From the NCBI RefSeq assembly GCF_012489685.1, contig NC_080043.1, forward strand, positions 85,328,292-85,392,291: a stretch of 64,000 nucleotides of DNA. Reading direction: 5' to 3'. The notes beneath the pieces were generated by a model. The model was not told the origin of the DNA, did not search any database, and was given only the letters and a program-made list of their open reading frames with translations. Positions 37,043 through 49,419 of the stretch are shown piece after piece. The stretch's first letter is position 1. Every line of letters begins with the position of its first letter. Source of the DNA: Lotus japonicus. Taxonomy: Eukaryota; Streptophyta; Magnoliopsida; Fabales; Fabaceae. Position numbers and translations under genes: made by a program.

Positions 37043-37308
37043 GTAGCCATACCCTTGGAGACACGCCTCGACTTTTAGTCTCGGTGCCTTGGGGCTTGTA
37101 AACTGACCTTACCCAACCGAGACCTCTTGGGTCATACCTGATCATCTAAGAGTCTGTTTGGTTTTCAGTTTGGTGAATGTGAAAGCACATTCACTCAACC
37201 AACAAGTGCATTCCGTTTGCTGAATGAATGTGCATTGGAAATCGTGATCTCGACTAACCAAAGTAAAACTCTTCCCAGGTCCTCAAGAAACATATGATTT
37301 GAAGACAA

Positions 37309-37350
37309 CTAGTTGAATTACCCGTGCGAGGCACGAGTGACTTTTGTTAT
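37309..37350 (-). other. Helitron 3' terminal hairpin and CTAG end
   Basis: On the minus strand: ACTCGTGCCTCGCACGGGTA, then ATTCAACTAG. The 5-bp stem CGTGC/GCACG with a CTC loop stands about 10 nt before the end. A diverged second copy of the same block lies about 130 bp further in (about 37444-37475). Confidence 0.8.
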
Positions 37351-38332
37351 ATGCTGTTTTATTAGCTTTTAAGTTTAATGTCTAAAGTCTTGTAGTGGAA
37401 ATTGTGTTTAGTTATAGCGTTTTAAATTAATTATGTTGTCCAAGTGGAATTACCCATGTAAGGCACGGGTTAGTTGTGTTTAATAAAATTGTTAATCTAA
37501 ATGTTGTGTTACACTATATATGTTTTTTTTAGTAAATACATCTTAACCATTGTTTTAAATATATGTGTTTTGAACAATTTTTTTTTTTTTAAATTCAATG
37601 TGTTTTAATCTACCGTCATTTGTTTGTCCTTATTTTCTTTTTTATATTGTTTTAGTTTTTTATAATTAAAAAATTAATTTTAGTCAACTTTTCAAGTCAA
37701 TCTTATAATAATTCCGTTGACTCGTCAAATATTCTTTCCCACCACAGACCTATTCCTCCGAAAAGTCGCTCACCCAGCTTTCATTCTATTTTTACACAAT
37801 CATTTCTTTCTCATTCTCCAAGAACCTCTTTCTCTAATAAAAATTGAAAATAGATGTAATGTTAAAAAAAAAAAAATTTTAATGAAATGGATTTATAAGA
37901 GGGTTCGCATAGGCCTCAAGTATCCATTCATGTTTTTTTTTTAATTTATATTTCTCTATTAATTTACTCTTGAAAATAAAATTGAAGCAGCATTACTCAA
38001 AGAGAAATAAAGTGTGTTAATTTTCTTATGTTTATTTCACAAAACTGATAGTGGAGGTTTGCTGTTATCCTGCGCCCCTATGTTTGCCTGACACACCCAC
38101 AAAGCGTTAGATCTGATTCCTCATTCTTCATACCTCGTTCGTAATTGCTCATCTTTTGTCTGTCATGAGCTTTTGATTTTTCTCCTTCTGAATCTGAGTT
38201 CCGATCTCATTCGTCATGCTTCTTCGTGTATTGCGCTACACAATCGTTTCTTTGAATTCGAGGTGATTGGTGCATCCACAGGAGCTAACATCGTATTGTA
38301 ATGATTCTCATGTCATTGTTTATGTTGTTCAG

Positions 38333-38789
38333 ATTGCATTGGATCAGGTTTCAATACGAAAGGGGCAATGCAATGGGCAAATTGCCGCAAGGTTGAGAAA
38401 GGTCAGTGGCTTTATGCTAATTATTATGTGGTTTTAGCTACTTTTGATAAGTGGTCTCTTTTGAGAAATACTTTTTTATACATTACAAACTACTTATGCG
38501 GTTCTCATTTTAACTATAATTAAGATGGTTTAAGAAGTATAACTTTTATGTAAGGTAATGTATTGCCTTTGAAATTACATAATGATTCTGAAGTACTTGT
38601 AACAGTGCATCAAATTATTTCAGGAATTCTCTTTCAAATCAGTAGCTGGAGTTGCTTTGGTTTGCTTGAATCTATAGTTTTAGTAATCTCTTGATTCATT
38701 TTCAGTTTTATGATTTTGCCAACCATAATGCATTCAATCTGCTGGATAGATACAACTCACGTGATCTTGTTTTTAACGATGATATACAG
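38333..38789 (+). pseudogene. Captured host exons, one from an NADP-malic enzyme gene
   Basis: Two exon-like blocks keep their splice sites on the strand opposite to the Helitron genes. 38706-38789 (after TTTTCAG, before GTAACA) encodes [11 protein letters not shown] and, after a short spacer, LVFNDDIQ. These match the conserved malic-enzyme segment, and DIQ ends at what I believe is a native exon border. 38333-38401 (after TTGTTCAG, before GTCAGT) encodes IALDQVSIRKGQCNGQ and a few more residues; I do not recognise it, and it may come from another gene. An upstream GC-richer stretch (38050-38280) looks like a captured 5' UTR. The fragment cannot encode an enzyme. Transcript-level capture is unlikely because introns are kept. 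Confidence 0.6.
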
Positions 38790-38985
38790 GTAACATTCTA
38801 GAAAAGCTTTTGGCTTATGCTCAATTTCTTATTTTAACTTTGGTCATTGTCTCTGATTTTTTTTTGTTATATACACGAATTCAGCTAGTAACAAAAGAAA
38901 TTTCATGTTAGAATGAATGGAATACCATGTAAATGTTTATAGTACTAAATATAAATGAATATGTAGAACTCCATAAAACTGCACC

Positions 38986-41900
38986 TTATGGAGTTATATT
39001 GTCAAACACTTCTTCATACACAGCATTAATTGTTGTATTAGAAGGGAGATCGTCGTGGTTTTCTATGAGGATCCTTAGCCCTTGTTTGCTTTTGACTCTT
39101 GATAGCGCCACATATAATTGTCAGTGGCTAAAAACCGGTCTTGGAAGATATAACCCAACACACCCTAGTGTTTGTCCCTGCGCTTTGTTTATCGTCATAC
39201 CGAAGCAGACACATATAGGCAACTGCCGTCTCTGAAATTGGAACGGTAGATTTGTGTTATTTGTATTCATGATCATCCTAGGAATCAGTACAGTAGATCC
39301 AGCTTTAGTCCCAGTTAGAACGGTGCACTGAATGACATGGTCTCCAAATCTCTTCACCGTCAATCTTGTTCCATTACACAATCCGTTGGACTGGTCGAAA
39401 TTTCTCATTAATATTACTGGGACTCCAATTTTCAAACTCAACTTATGCAGTGGCAGTCCTGAACAGTTCATCGCATTCAATACCTCGGGGGGAAATGCAT
39501 CCAGCTCACTCTCAACATTGCCGTCTTCTTTGTATATTGAATCAGAGCTCAAGTATTCTCTTTCTTCTGCTGAGACCCGAGACATCATGTAATCATTGAC
39601 CTTTCCAACCAGTTCAATCGTGGGGGCCAAAATGGATTTTTCCCTGAAGTATTCAGAGTTAGACATGTTACGCAACAAATCAGGGTAGGTATAATTGACC
39701 AAGTCTTCAAAACCGGTTTCTGAGTTTTTTATAAGGATTTCATTTGGTATTTGAATTTCTGATTCGCCGTTAACTGGCTGTCCGACCTTGCCATCACCTA
39801 TAGTCAACAACCATTCTGAAAATTCTGCTATATCTGATGCACTTGAGCACGAAGATCCTTGTAGGAGTCTCATGTTCTTTGTCAAACAAAGAACTTCACA
39901 AAAAGGCCATAGATAGGATGAATTTATTGTTGCACTGATGACATCTTGCCTGGATGCCCTTGGAATTACAGGTAAGATTTGCCTGAAATCACCGCCCAGA
40001 ACCACAACTTTTCCTCCGAACGGCAAGCTGGAGTCATATCCTGGGGTGAACCTCAAAATGTCTCTCAAGCACTTATCCAAAGCCTCGTAACACCATTTAC
40101 TCATCATAGGAGCTTCGTCCCAAATGATCAGTTTCGCCTTTATCAGCAATTTAGCATGAGGGTTGTTATGCTTTATGTTGCATGTTGAATCCTCAGTTAT
40201 AGGTATGGGAATCTTGAACCTGGAGTGCATCGTCCTTCCTCCAGGCAACAACAGTGCAGCAATACCACTTGAAGCCACATTGAGAACAATATCACCTCTT
40301 GATCGAATGGATGTTGAAAGCGTTTTCCGGACAAAGGTTTTACCCGTCCCACCGTAGCCATACAGGAAGAAAAATCCACCTTTGTTTCCATAGACGGCGT
40401 TAATTATTTTGTCATACGCATGCCTTTGTTCATCAGTTATTGAGGAGAGACATTGGTCCAAGTATTCACTCATTTCATTCCTGTCGTAATTCAACTCCTC
40501 TACAATCAGTCTTTGTCCAACGTCTTCGACAACAATGTCTGAAGGATAAGGCATGGAAACAAAATTGTGCAGGCTCCTGCCATTGTTTTGTAGCATGTTC
40601 TCAATCTCAGCGAGCGCCAGGTTTTTTTTCTGATCATCTGTTAGATTCAGTCCTGCAGACAGATAAATTAGATGAGTTTGGCAGGTTATCCGCAATTTAG
40701 AATGATCCAAAATGAAGGAGGCTTACCTGGGTAATCTAAGCGTCTTCTTTGTCTGTAGAGAATATCATCTGAAAGCTCTTGCCAGCACTTATCCCAAACT
40801 ACCTCGGGATTTGACATGTTGTTAGACATCAACAACACCACAAACAGTCTTCTAAGATACTCTCCTGACCCCCAGAAGCTGGCCTCTTTTATTGCGTCTA
40901 CAAATTCTTTGTCATCTTCTAGCAAACCAAGAGCACAACACGCATCCTTAAAAGTAATGTAGGTCACTTCTTTCACAGTGAGAATGTCTTTAAAACTCGT
41001 GCAACCTTTTTGAACGTTCAGAAGGATCCTTAAGTAATAGTCCTCACCGCATGATGGTGGCACATGTGAAATTCTACCAATTGAGAAACCCTGTTTTCTA
41101 GGGCGCCATTCTCTTGTGTCGTCTTTCCAAACAAATTTGGTGGGATATTCTGAATAAGTAATGTCTCTTCCAACAGCATAAAGTTGGTTAGCCTCCATCC
41201 AACCTATAAACTTGTTTTTCTTAATGTCGGCCTTTTCAATTGCATCCTGTACTGTCTCACCGTCATTGTACACTACGCTTTGCTCACCCGGAAGATGGAA
41301 TGGCAACCTCACAACTGGAGGCTCTCTATAGTGCACTTCAAATCCAAACAATCGCCATGCCGCCTCACATGCAGAGATGTATCTGCAGTCATAGTAATTT
41401 TTTATTTCATCAATCACCTGGGATGGATTACTTGAATCCGAAGTTCGGTAAAATTCAGCCGTCACTCTGTCGTTGCCTTTATGGACATACTTGAAAAGAT
41501 ATTTTATTGCACTTGTCTGGCACGTGTACTCAACGTTAATGTGAGCTCTATATTTTTGGAGTAGCAATGGGTTGTATGGTACAACATATCTATTATCCAG
41601 CACAGTTTTGCCCTTTTTGACAGTCCTGCCATCCTCTTTTCTTCTATATTTAGGAAAACCTTCATCATCAATAATGGTCCTCATCCTAAACTCTTTAGGA
41701 AAGAACTTGGAGCATTTTCCATTGTTCATACATGGTGACTTCAAATTTAGTACACCGCATGGTCCGTGAATCATATACTTCTGCACAGCCTCAAATAATT
41801 CAGGATTGTTGGTACGGTCTGGAATTTCTGCGGATATAACTTTGTCGATGTCTTCGGGGGTCTTGGGCTTGAATTTGGCATGGACAAAGACCAAAATGTG

Positions 41901-43508
41901 TGCGTGGGGAAGACCTCGCTTTTGAAATTCGATGGTGATTGAATCTGCAAGAATGATAGAGGAAGGTAATAAAAATCTGTGAATTGATTATAAATTTAGG
42001 CAAATGACATGATTTGTACATTATTAGATTTAAAAGTATTAGTAGGCTTACATCCAATAATCTTTCCGAACACTTTTCCGCTCTTCAAGTCATCAATTAG
42101 TTCGTCCAACTTCATTTTGAAAACTCTACAAAGTATGTCGGGTCTATCCTCAGGCTTCAAACCTCGTGTTTCAACAAAACGTTTGACTTCAGGCCATTCT
42201 GGATTGCATGTCATAGTGATAAATATTCGATATATTTACAAATGGCAAATGAGTCCTTGCAATTGTTGAACATGTATCTCGGCCCTCCAGTAAATGATCC
42301 AGGCAATATGATTCGCTGACCTGTTGCAGCTGCATTTGTTTCTCCACGGACCAAGCACTCGTGCAATCCCTTGTAACGTTCCATTCGCAGTTTCGGCTGT
42401 ATTGTCCTATAATATCGCATTCTATCAGCTTCAACCATGGTATAAGAGTCCACCAGAAATTGCTGGAACAGTCTCCTAGATTGAAGAACAATAGGTGATT
42501 CCCCTTTTCTTTCTTGCAACCTATATGCAAACCACTCGCGCATGGCAATGTCATCCTTTTTCTCGTTCTTCCAGGTGCGTCATAATCTTTAGTTAAAATA
42601 CCCTGTCTCCATCCATCCTCCCCGTATGGAAACAATAGTGGATATTGAAGTGCAAGAAATGACGGATATGTAGGGTCAATATGCTTGATCAACCTGGATT
42701 GTGTTTCAAAAATGATCTCTCTCTTAACAGTAACATCTATGTCACCCACCACCAACGCAGCAACTTCAGATGTTGTGGGAAGGTTATAAGTTCTCCCATC
42801 TTTGTCCCTCCGCCGAATTAACCTTAGCTTGACATTAGAAAAATCATCACATATGTATCGTTCTCTAGCATATCTGTATGACTTAACCAAAGGGTTCTCT
42901 GCATCTAGCATGTTTTTTAAGTCTCTGACAATTAGCTCATCCAACTTATGAGCATCACCGCTTGGTCTTCAAATTAAAAAGTAATCGGTTAACATAAGGT
43001 GTTCAGAGGATACTTGTGTATTAAAAATACTATATAAGAAGATTGTAAATTCATAACGTTATGTATACCTGAGAGCTTGTATCCTATTAGCAACCTCATT
43101 TTCAGTGTCAAAAATATAAAGCTGGGCAAATTTGGGACTTTGACCAACTGGAGGTATGAGACTACCAATAGAATGGTAATTTTGTCCTCCGAGCAAGAAG
43201 ATTGGAGGACCACATCCATTGTTTATGTTTTTGTCCACCTTTCCAGCCATAGACGTGAATGCAAACATTCCATTGAACATCCTTATGTTCTTTAAGAAAT
43301 GTCGGCTTTTATCAGTTTCATTTGCGTGCAAGTCTTGGAGAATTTTAGGTGCAGCTTTGAGCAATGGTAGTTGAACCTTCCCATGCAAACAACATAGAGG
43401 AAATTTTGGTGTTCTTGTAGGTACTTTCCTTCTCTTTCTTTCATCATACCAGAACATGGCTCCGCAATGCTCACACTCGTTAGTAGGATCTCCCATGTCC
43501 CACATGGC
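38986..43508 (-). pseudogene. Helitron Rep-helicase (RepHel), recently broken
   Basis: Exon blocks in transcript order: 43508-43069, 42966-42052, 41944-40727 and 40652-38986. The N-terminal part has ECEHCGAMFWYDERKRRK, a zinc-ribbon-like start. The Rep nuclease shows the HUH motif in RGLPHAHILVF and the tyrosine region IKYLFKYVHKGNDR. The helicase shows LYGYGGTGKT (Walker A), LIIWDEAPMMSK (Walker B), GGDFRQILPVIPR and INKAQGQTLG. HUH Rep nicks and joins the strand and the helicase unwinds it during rolling-circle transposition. Breaks: a 1-nt frameshift near 42550, an indel frameshift near 42225-42235 just before MTCNPEWPEV, and a TGA at 39121-39123 inside the last conserved motif. The frame continues after that TGA to TAA at 38986. 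Confidence 0.9.
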
Positions 43509-44930
43509 TTAGGTAGAAAATAAAAAAAAAATGTTAAAAAGTTGTCATGTTATTAATGATTAAGAAAGCTATATTGATTATCAAACTGTGATACGATCAC
43601 AGTAAATACCTGTTGCATGACTAGCTGCAGCAACGTCGTTCATTAGAAGAATATGATTTTTTTAGAAGAATACAATTCATCTGAGTTAACATTTGCAAAT
43701 TTTAATCAATAGAAGAATATGATTTTTTTTCTCACAGCAGCTGTCATTTTCATAACAAAGAATTATCTGTGTGCATAGAATAGTTAATTCCCTCACATGG
43801 AACAATTTATTACCTTCCAAATCTTCATTGTCAATTAATGGATCATCGTCAGCAGGTTCATTCAAATTTATGTCATCGAAACCAACGGGATCTGGAATGT
43901 GAATGTGGTAGTTTAAGGTCCAAACTCAATTATAGTTAAATATTGGTGTCAATGATGGTAATCAAGTTTATGCTTATGAATAGTTTGACACAATACCTTC
44001 ATGTTCTGCTGGAGGGTCAATGTCATTTGCATTGTTGTTCACAGGTCGTCTATCAACTTGACTTGTTGAAGAAATGTTTGGTGATGTCGAATTGTACGAA
44101 ATTGTTCCAGATAAAGTTGTTGCAGGAATGGCACCTCTGTCCATAGTTGTTGCGTCACTGCTTTGGCCCAGGTAATACATTATATGACACCCTTTCCAAT
44201 ACTTACATATTTTGTTCTATAACGAATGACAATTTTTTGAATTGTAAAGCATAACTACTTACCATCTATTGATGTCTTGTTGTTGAGGAGATATGGTTGG
44301 CTCTATATAAATGTTGTTAGAACCCTTATCAAGCATATTTGGAGGACGAAATGATACTCCTAAATTGTTTGTGACAGATTCGCTAATTCTTTTTTTTTTA
44401 ACAATCTGCTTGCCTGCTGTCAGTGGTTCTCTGGAATAATAAAATCTCACAAAGTCATGATCTAAGGTTTTTTGTTGAAAGCTGTTTAAGAAATAAATGG
44501 TAATTGTTATAATATAAGGTTACATTAGTGTTGTCTTCTCCCTTCTCTGACTTTCAATAGGGGACACATCTTCACTGAATGATGATCTCGCATTGTCATT
44601 GTTTACTTTTCCTGCTGGAATTTGCTGGCTAAAGTTAGTAATTGTTATATTAGATGTGATTTTGAATTTATGAAGGTACTGTAATAAGTGTCTCACTTGA
44701 TTAGAGATATGATTAAATTATATATAGGTCTCGTCTTCGTTAAGGCACTCCCACCCCCTATCATTCCTGCCCCACAACTGTGGGTCACTCACTCGCTTCC
44801 TTTTCCCTCCGGTGGTTTTCCCTGCGGGGCTATTATAGTCCCTCCATGAACAAAAACTCTCTGAAAGAGGGAATCCCATTGGCAAGAAATTAGTTGAATA
44901 TGATTGTCTATGGAAATTGTACAAACACAC
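43509..44930 (-). pseudogene. Probable N-terminal exons of the Helitron RepHel
   Basis: Short open blocks with splice-like borders lie upstream of the conserved part: 44930-44718 (GKRKRVSDPQLWGRNDRGWE), about 44450-44259 (KKKRISESVTNN) and 44180-43974 (SPNISSTSQVDRRPV). They are polar and low in conservation, as RepHel N-termini usually are. I could not establish a single spliced frame. Confidence 0.4.
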
Positions 44931-46058
44931 GGTTATAAATAAAACACCTATATTTTAAAACCATATCTAATTCTATCATGGAGGGTTTTTTAATATATAT
45001 ATATGATTTTCTGCAAAATAAGCATCGTAAAATTTCTGCAAAATATCCATTATTGTGTTTTTTATATATATATTTGTTTTTCTTCAAAATAAGCATCGTA
45101 AAACTTTGTTATGTTGAAAGGAAGGTTTTATATTCATTGAAATACTAAATATTCTTTAATTACCTGTTATTTTTATTCAATTATTTTTAAATACATATCT
45201 AGATTATTTGAGTTTTTTATAAAATATGTATTAATATCTAATGGGACTATTAGGTTTGATAGATACATGTATTATGAACCTAGGCACTTAAATTACGCTC
45301 TGAGCCAAAAAAAATCACTTCTTTGTAATTCTTCATTCTTTATTTCATATTTTTATATTTTTTTTCCACCCTGAAATCAAATGTAATTTAGAAAAATCAA
45401 AACAAATTTATAGTATACCCAATCACGTAATTTTTTAAAAAAAAAGCAAATGGTAAAAAGTAGAAGAAGATTACACGTTGGGTTCACCTTGTGAAAATTG
45501 GGTAAGAGACAAAGAGCATGTGAAGCATGGTAATTTTTTTTATGCCCTTTAAAATATAAAGCATAGTTGTAGCATGATAATTATAGTTTCCAAAATGCCA
45601 GACATTGTTAGACACATTGATTATTACAGAAATTATTTTAACTTTAGGTTTTTCTTTTTTATTTGAAACTAACTTCAGGTTTATTACTTTTTTTTTGGTA
45701 CATCATGTTTATTACTCTAGTACAATCTGATTCTGTTTTCTTTTTTTTAAAGTAAATGCATATTTTAATCTATATCTTGCCTCCAAAAACAACTAACCTC
45801 GTTTATGATCGGAAAAATAAGAATAGCATATTCGTCGTTCAGATATATAGAAAAGAGAGGTAGATTCAAAACAACCAAAATAATAAAATATAATTAAGAT
45901 TTAGAATTCAAAATTGAAGACCATAATTTAAAATTATCCTTCCAAACTAAATAACAAAATATGAAAGCGAAAATAGATTATGTCTTTAGTCACAATCAAA
46001 CAAAGCAAACTGCTGAAACAAATTCCGGTTCAAAAGAGCCATATTTTCTCATCCATCT
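44931..46058. other. AT-rich Helitron spacer
   Basis: Non-coding DNA between the RPA-like and RepHel genes, probably holding the RepHel promoter and the RPA terminator. AAAATAAGCATCGTAAAA occurs twice, 74 bp apart (45015 and 45089), each next to a TA-rich run. Nothing else is recognised. Confidence 0.4.
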
Positions 46059-48531
46059 TTAATCTTCTTTTTCTTGCTTAATCACTTTTGGAATCTTGTT
46101 TGCAGACATCTGAGTATCGTCACAAACATCAATTGTGGCCTTTGCTTTTACACCAATTGTCTTGCTAGTTGAGGGTGGAGTTCTAACAAATGATGAGTCT
46201 TCTTCACTTTGTTTGGGTGCATTGCTAATCTGGTGATCATAATTTTAAGATAAAAATTCAATTAATATTTTAACGATGAAATACATAAACAGGTAAAATA
46301 ATTCTCAATAGTAAATGTATTGTATATGTTAGTGGTGTGTTACCTTGGTTGTGTCATTTGTTTCATGATCATCATCCAATATTTCATAAGAACCACTTTG
46401 GGAAGGGCACTATAAAAATAACAAAAGAGATATTTATAAATCAGTTTTTATTTTTTTAAATTAAAAATATTATGCTGTAAATAACAAAATTGATAACCTC
46501 TTCTATCTTGTATTTATCCAAAAAGGACTTTATGAGTGCATCATCTGTAACCAGCCGATTTACTTGTATGTTTGTCTGCTCCGTGTAATTGAAGAATTCT
46601 GTCTTGACTTGGACCTTGAATACAAAAGCCTTTTCTTTGAACAAATCAAGTTCTTGAGGATACATCTCGTCAATATTAGCCTGATGAGCAAAGAAGTTGG
46701 TAAATTTATGTAATAGCAAAAGTTAAAGAAGTAATTTCAATGAGATTACCCTTTCAGCATATGAATTGTGAAGTTCCACTGCGCTTTTTTTCAAAAAATT
46801 GCTAGCCTCACGGTCAAAAACGGTGAAGGTTGTAGAATCAGTTTCATCAGCTACCACTATTTGAATGTTGTACCTGATATATTTTTATTTTGTTAGTTCA
46901 TTAAAATTAAAAATAAACAAAGCTATTGGTTAATTTAATATATGCTTGCATAAGTTTCAAAAAGACACCTAAATGTAGCATTGTGGTAACCCTTATTGCA
47001 TTTTTTGCAAAAATATCTCTCATCTTGTTCCTTCACTCCAGCTAAGCAATTCCTCATTGGGCACGCACGATATGTCCAATTTGTTCTTAATTCAATGTCT
47101 TTCACAATTCCGTATGTCACAAAATAACCATCCTGAAGAGAATATTATGAAGATCATTAAGAAGAAATTTGGAATTTTTTTTTTTGTAAAAGGGAAATTA
47201 CTTTGGACCATTAATGTAAAATAAATATGAACATACCTCATTGTTGTTTTTTAACTCCGCAATTGACTTGTAAACCGATTCATTCAACACATCATTGCTC
47301 AATGAGTACTTTGACGCCGCAGTTATTGTGGCAGAATTTCTATTAGGATTTTTCATCAGATAACTGTTTTCATGAACATGTAAATGATAAAGCAATCCCA
47401 TTAACAACATTTAATTTTATAACTCAAAATTTTACTATTTAATTTAAATAGATACCTTTTCTTAAGGTCTTGAACCACAGGAATATCTATATTCATCAAC
47501 GGTTTAGAGTTGTAGTTTGCATTCGACACTCCCATCTTACCTGCATGTTTCAAAGGTTTAAATATATTTGCAATTTTTTTTTTCAAAACAAATAGTTCAT
47601 AAGTAGTAGTAATTATATGTTTGTACCTTTGAACAATTTCAGTTTAGCCAATTGCAGAATAAGAACAATAGGACCATCGTGTCCCTCAGCAACATATTGT
47701 AAAAATTGTTGAGCGAAATCTTCCCACAATGTACAACTCAAAATTTCACTTCCGCTGGAATGTAATCACTAAAGTAAATAGATAGTTTTAAAATCAAAAA
47801 TTTAACAAAAAGATAAAATTAGAAAACTTACTCTAGAGCATCGAGATCAACAACAATATAGTTGACTGTTTTATTTCCTTTGTAGAAATTTGATAGCTCA
47901 CCTTTTGCTACGACAACACCTATGACATCTGCATGAAAATATTAAAGATGATATGTATATGTAGTTTTCTGAAAAATAAATTAGAAACATGTACGATAGC
48001 ATACCGATCAATTTCTCATCCTCTCTAGATTGTTGAAATATAGCGGAATACGGTGTGAAGTTAAACCCGTAAAAGGGAATTTCCAATCCTTCAATTGGTT
48101 TAACAAAGGTGTCAAACTTGAAATACAACATGCATGAGTGAGTGCAAGGTTTGTATATGTAATTATTCATAGCAACGCTAAACCCCCTAATCTCGTAGCA
48201 AAACCCTTCTTTCAATGATGACTCAAATTTTGCAACATGGCTACTCCAGACCGTAGCCTAAATTTTGTCACCCTAAAAAATAATATAGAATCGTTAAAAA
48301 CTTATGAAACAAATATGAATTTTTTCGGTAAAGTAAGGTTAAAAACATTTAATATGAAACTTTTTTAAAACACACCTTAGCATCCATGAGAAGCATGTCA
48401 ATAAAGTCAGGTTGCTTAGGATCTTTAGCGTTGGGGACCCTCCATAGGCGTATTATCCTCACAACTATCTTCGAAGCATTTCCGTTACAGGTGACCTTGA
48501 TTCTAGAGATAGATTCAACCTTAGAATTCAT
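46059..48531 (-). pseudogene. Helitron-borne RPA1-like single-stranded DNA-binding protein
   Basis: Eleven exons can be phased exactly (minus strand): 48531-48376, 48272-48005, 47928-47832, 47754-47627, 47540-47456, 47363-47237, 47132-46969, 46873-46750, 46680-46498, 46409-46344 and 46229-46059, totalling 523 codons. OB-fold segments include VVRIIRLWRVPN, FTPYSAIFQQSREDEKLIG and SCTLWEDFAQQF. A zinc-finger segment carries CPMRNC, then FCKKCNKGYHNATFRC, as in the C-terminal DNA-binding domain of RPA 70-kDa subunits. Plant Helitrons often carry RPA1-like genes, thought to coat single strands during transposition. Codon 57 is TAG (48258-48260) near the start of exon 2. That TAG could itself act as an acceptor, dropping five codons in frame, so loss of function is likely but not certain. 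Confidence 0.82.
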
Positions 48532-49011
48532 GTTGTGTAAGCTATGGAATCTCTAACAATGTGAATGAGAAATATGATATTTTAGTCTGAGAAACGCAGT
48601 ATAAATAATAGTGATTGATATGTAGAGTTAATAACAATCTTTTTAAAAACAAATGTAATATATTAGATTTGTTTGTCCATTACAAAAATTGAACGTAGAT
48701 GTCTTTTTTTTTTTAAACTTTGTTCAGTTTTTTTAATATAAAATTAGATTTGTTTTTGCTTTTATAAATTTGAACATAATAACGGACCAAAACCATATGT
48801 GATCAGATTTGCTTTTAAAAATTTGAACGTGGATGTCTTTTTCTTTAAACAATCTTTATTTATTTGTTCAGTTTTATGCAGATTTAATATTGAAAAACAT
48901 GTAGATTTAATATTGAAAAACAAAATTTGTACATTTTTTATTGGGATGATGTGGGGGTGACACGTGACAAAACCTTCTAGAAAAAAACCTTCCTTTAGTA
49001 TATTATATAGA

Positions 49012-49419
49012 TATAGATGCCAACAAGAGAAGGGCCAGACTTGAGCAAAGGAAGATCAGGCACTGGTTGTGACAAGTTGTTCACAAAAATTTCAATCATG
49101 GTGACCGAGTTGGCAGATATGCGTCCCTCAAGCTTTCAGGGCATAACTTCTTTTATGATAGGCATAATTTTCTAAACTTATTTGTGAATTTACAAAGTGC
49201 GCATGAGGTTCTTCCATTTTTCTAAATTTATGAAAGTTCATGAACCTCCCAATCTCCCACAGCCCCATTCACTTTCATACCTCTGCCTCGCACAATGTTA
49301 GTGGGGTAAGGTAAACAAGTTAGACATTTGCCTCTACCTTACACGGTGTCTATTTTCTTATTAGTTAAGTTTAATGTTTTAAATTTAATCTTTGCCTCCT
49401 TGGAAAACAAATGAATAGC
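49012..49419. other. Flank between the Helitron and the MITE pair
   Basis: Unrecognised DNA, mildly repetitive in look. CCTCTGCCTCGCACAATG near 49280 resembles a Helitron 3' hairpin region but does not end in CTRR. Confidence 0.3.

Larger units (their letters stand above)
37309..49011 (-). mobile_element. 11.7-kb autonomous-type Helitron
   Basis: Read on the minus strand, the 5' end is TCTATATAATATACTAAAGG (49011 inward), followed by a GC-richer block with CACGTGTCACCCCCACATCA, a classic plant Helitron 5' terminus. The 3' end is TTCAACTAG at 37309, preceded by the hairpin CGTGC-CTC-GCACG. The outside bases are A before TC and T after CTAG, the expected AT target with no duplication. Inside, in transcription order, are an RPA1-like gene (48531-46059), an AT-rich spacer, a Rep-helicase gene (about 44930-38986) and a captured host exon pair on the opposite strand (38333-38789). 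The Rep-helicase carries frameshifts and a stop, so this copy is not now autonomous. Confidence 0.92.

Noticed and set aside
49020..49150. Short frame next to the Helitron 5' end
   Set aside because: Open for only a few dozen codons and unrecognised; could be an old repeat.
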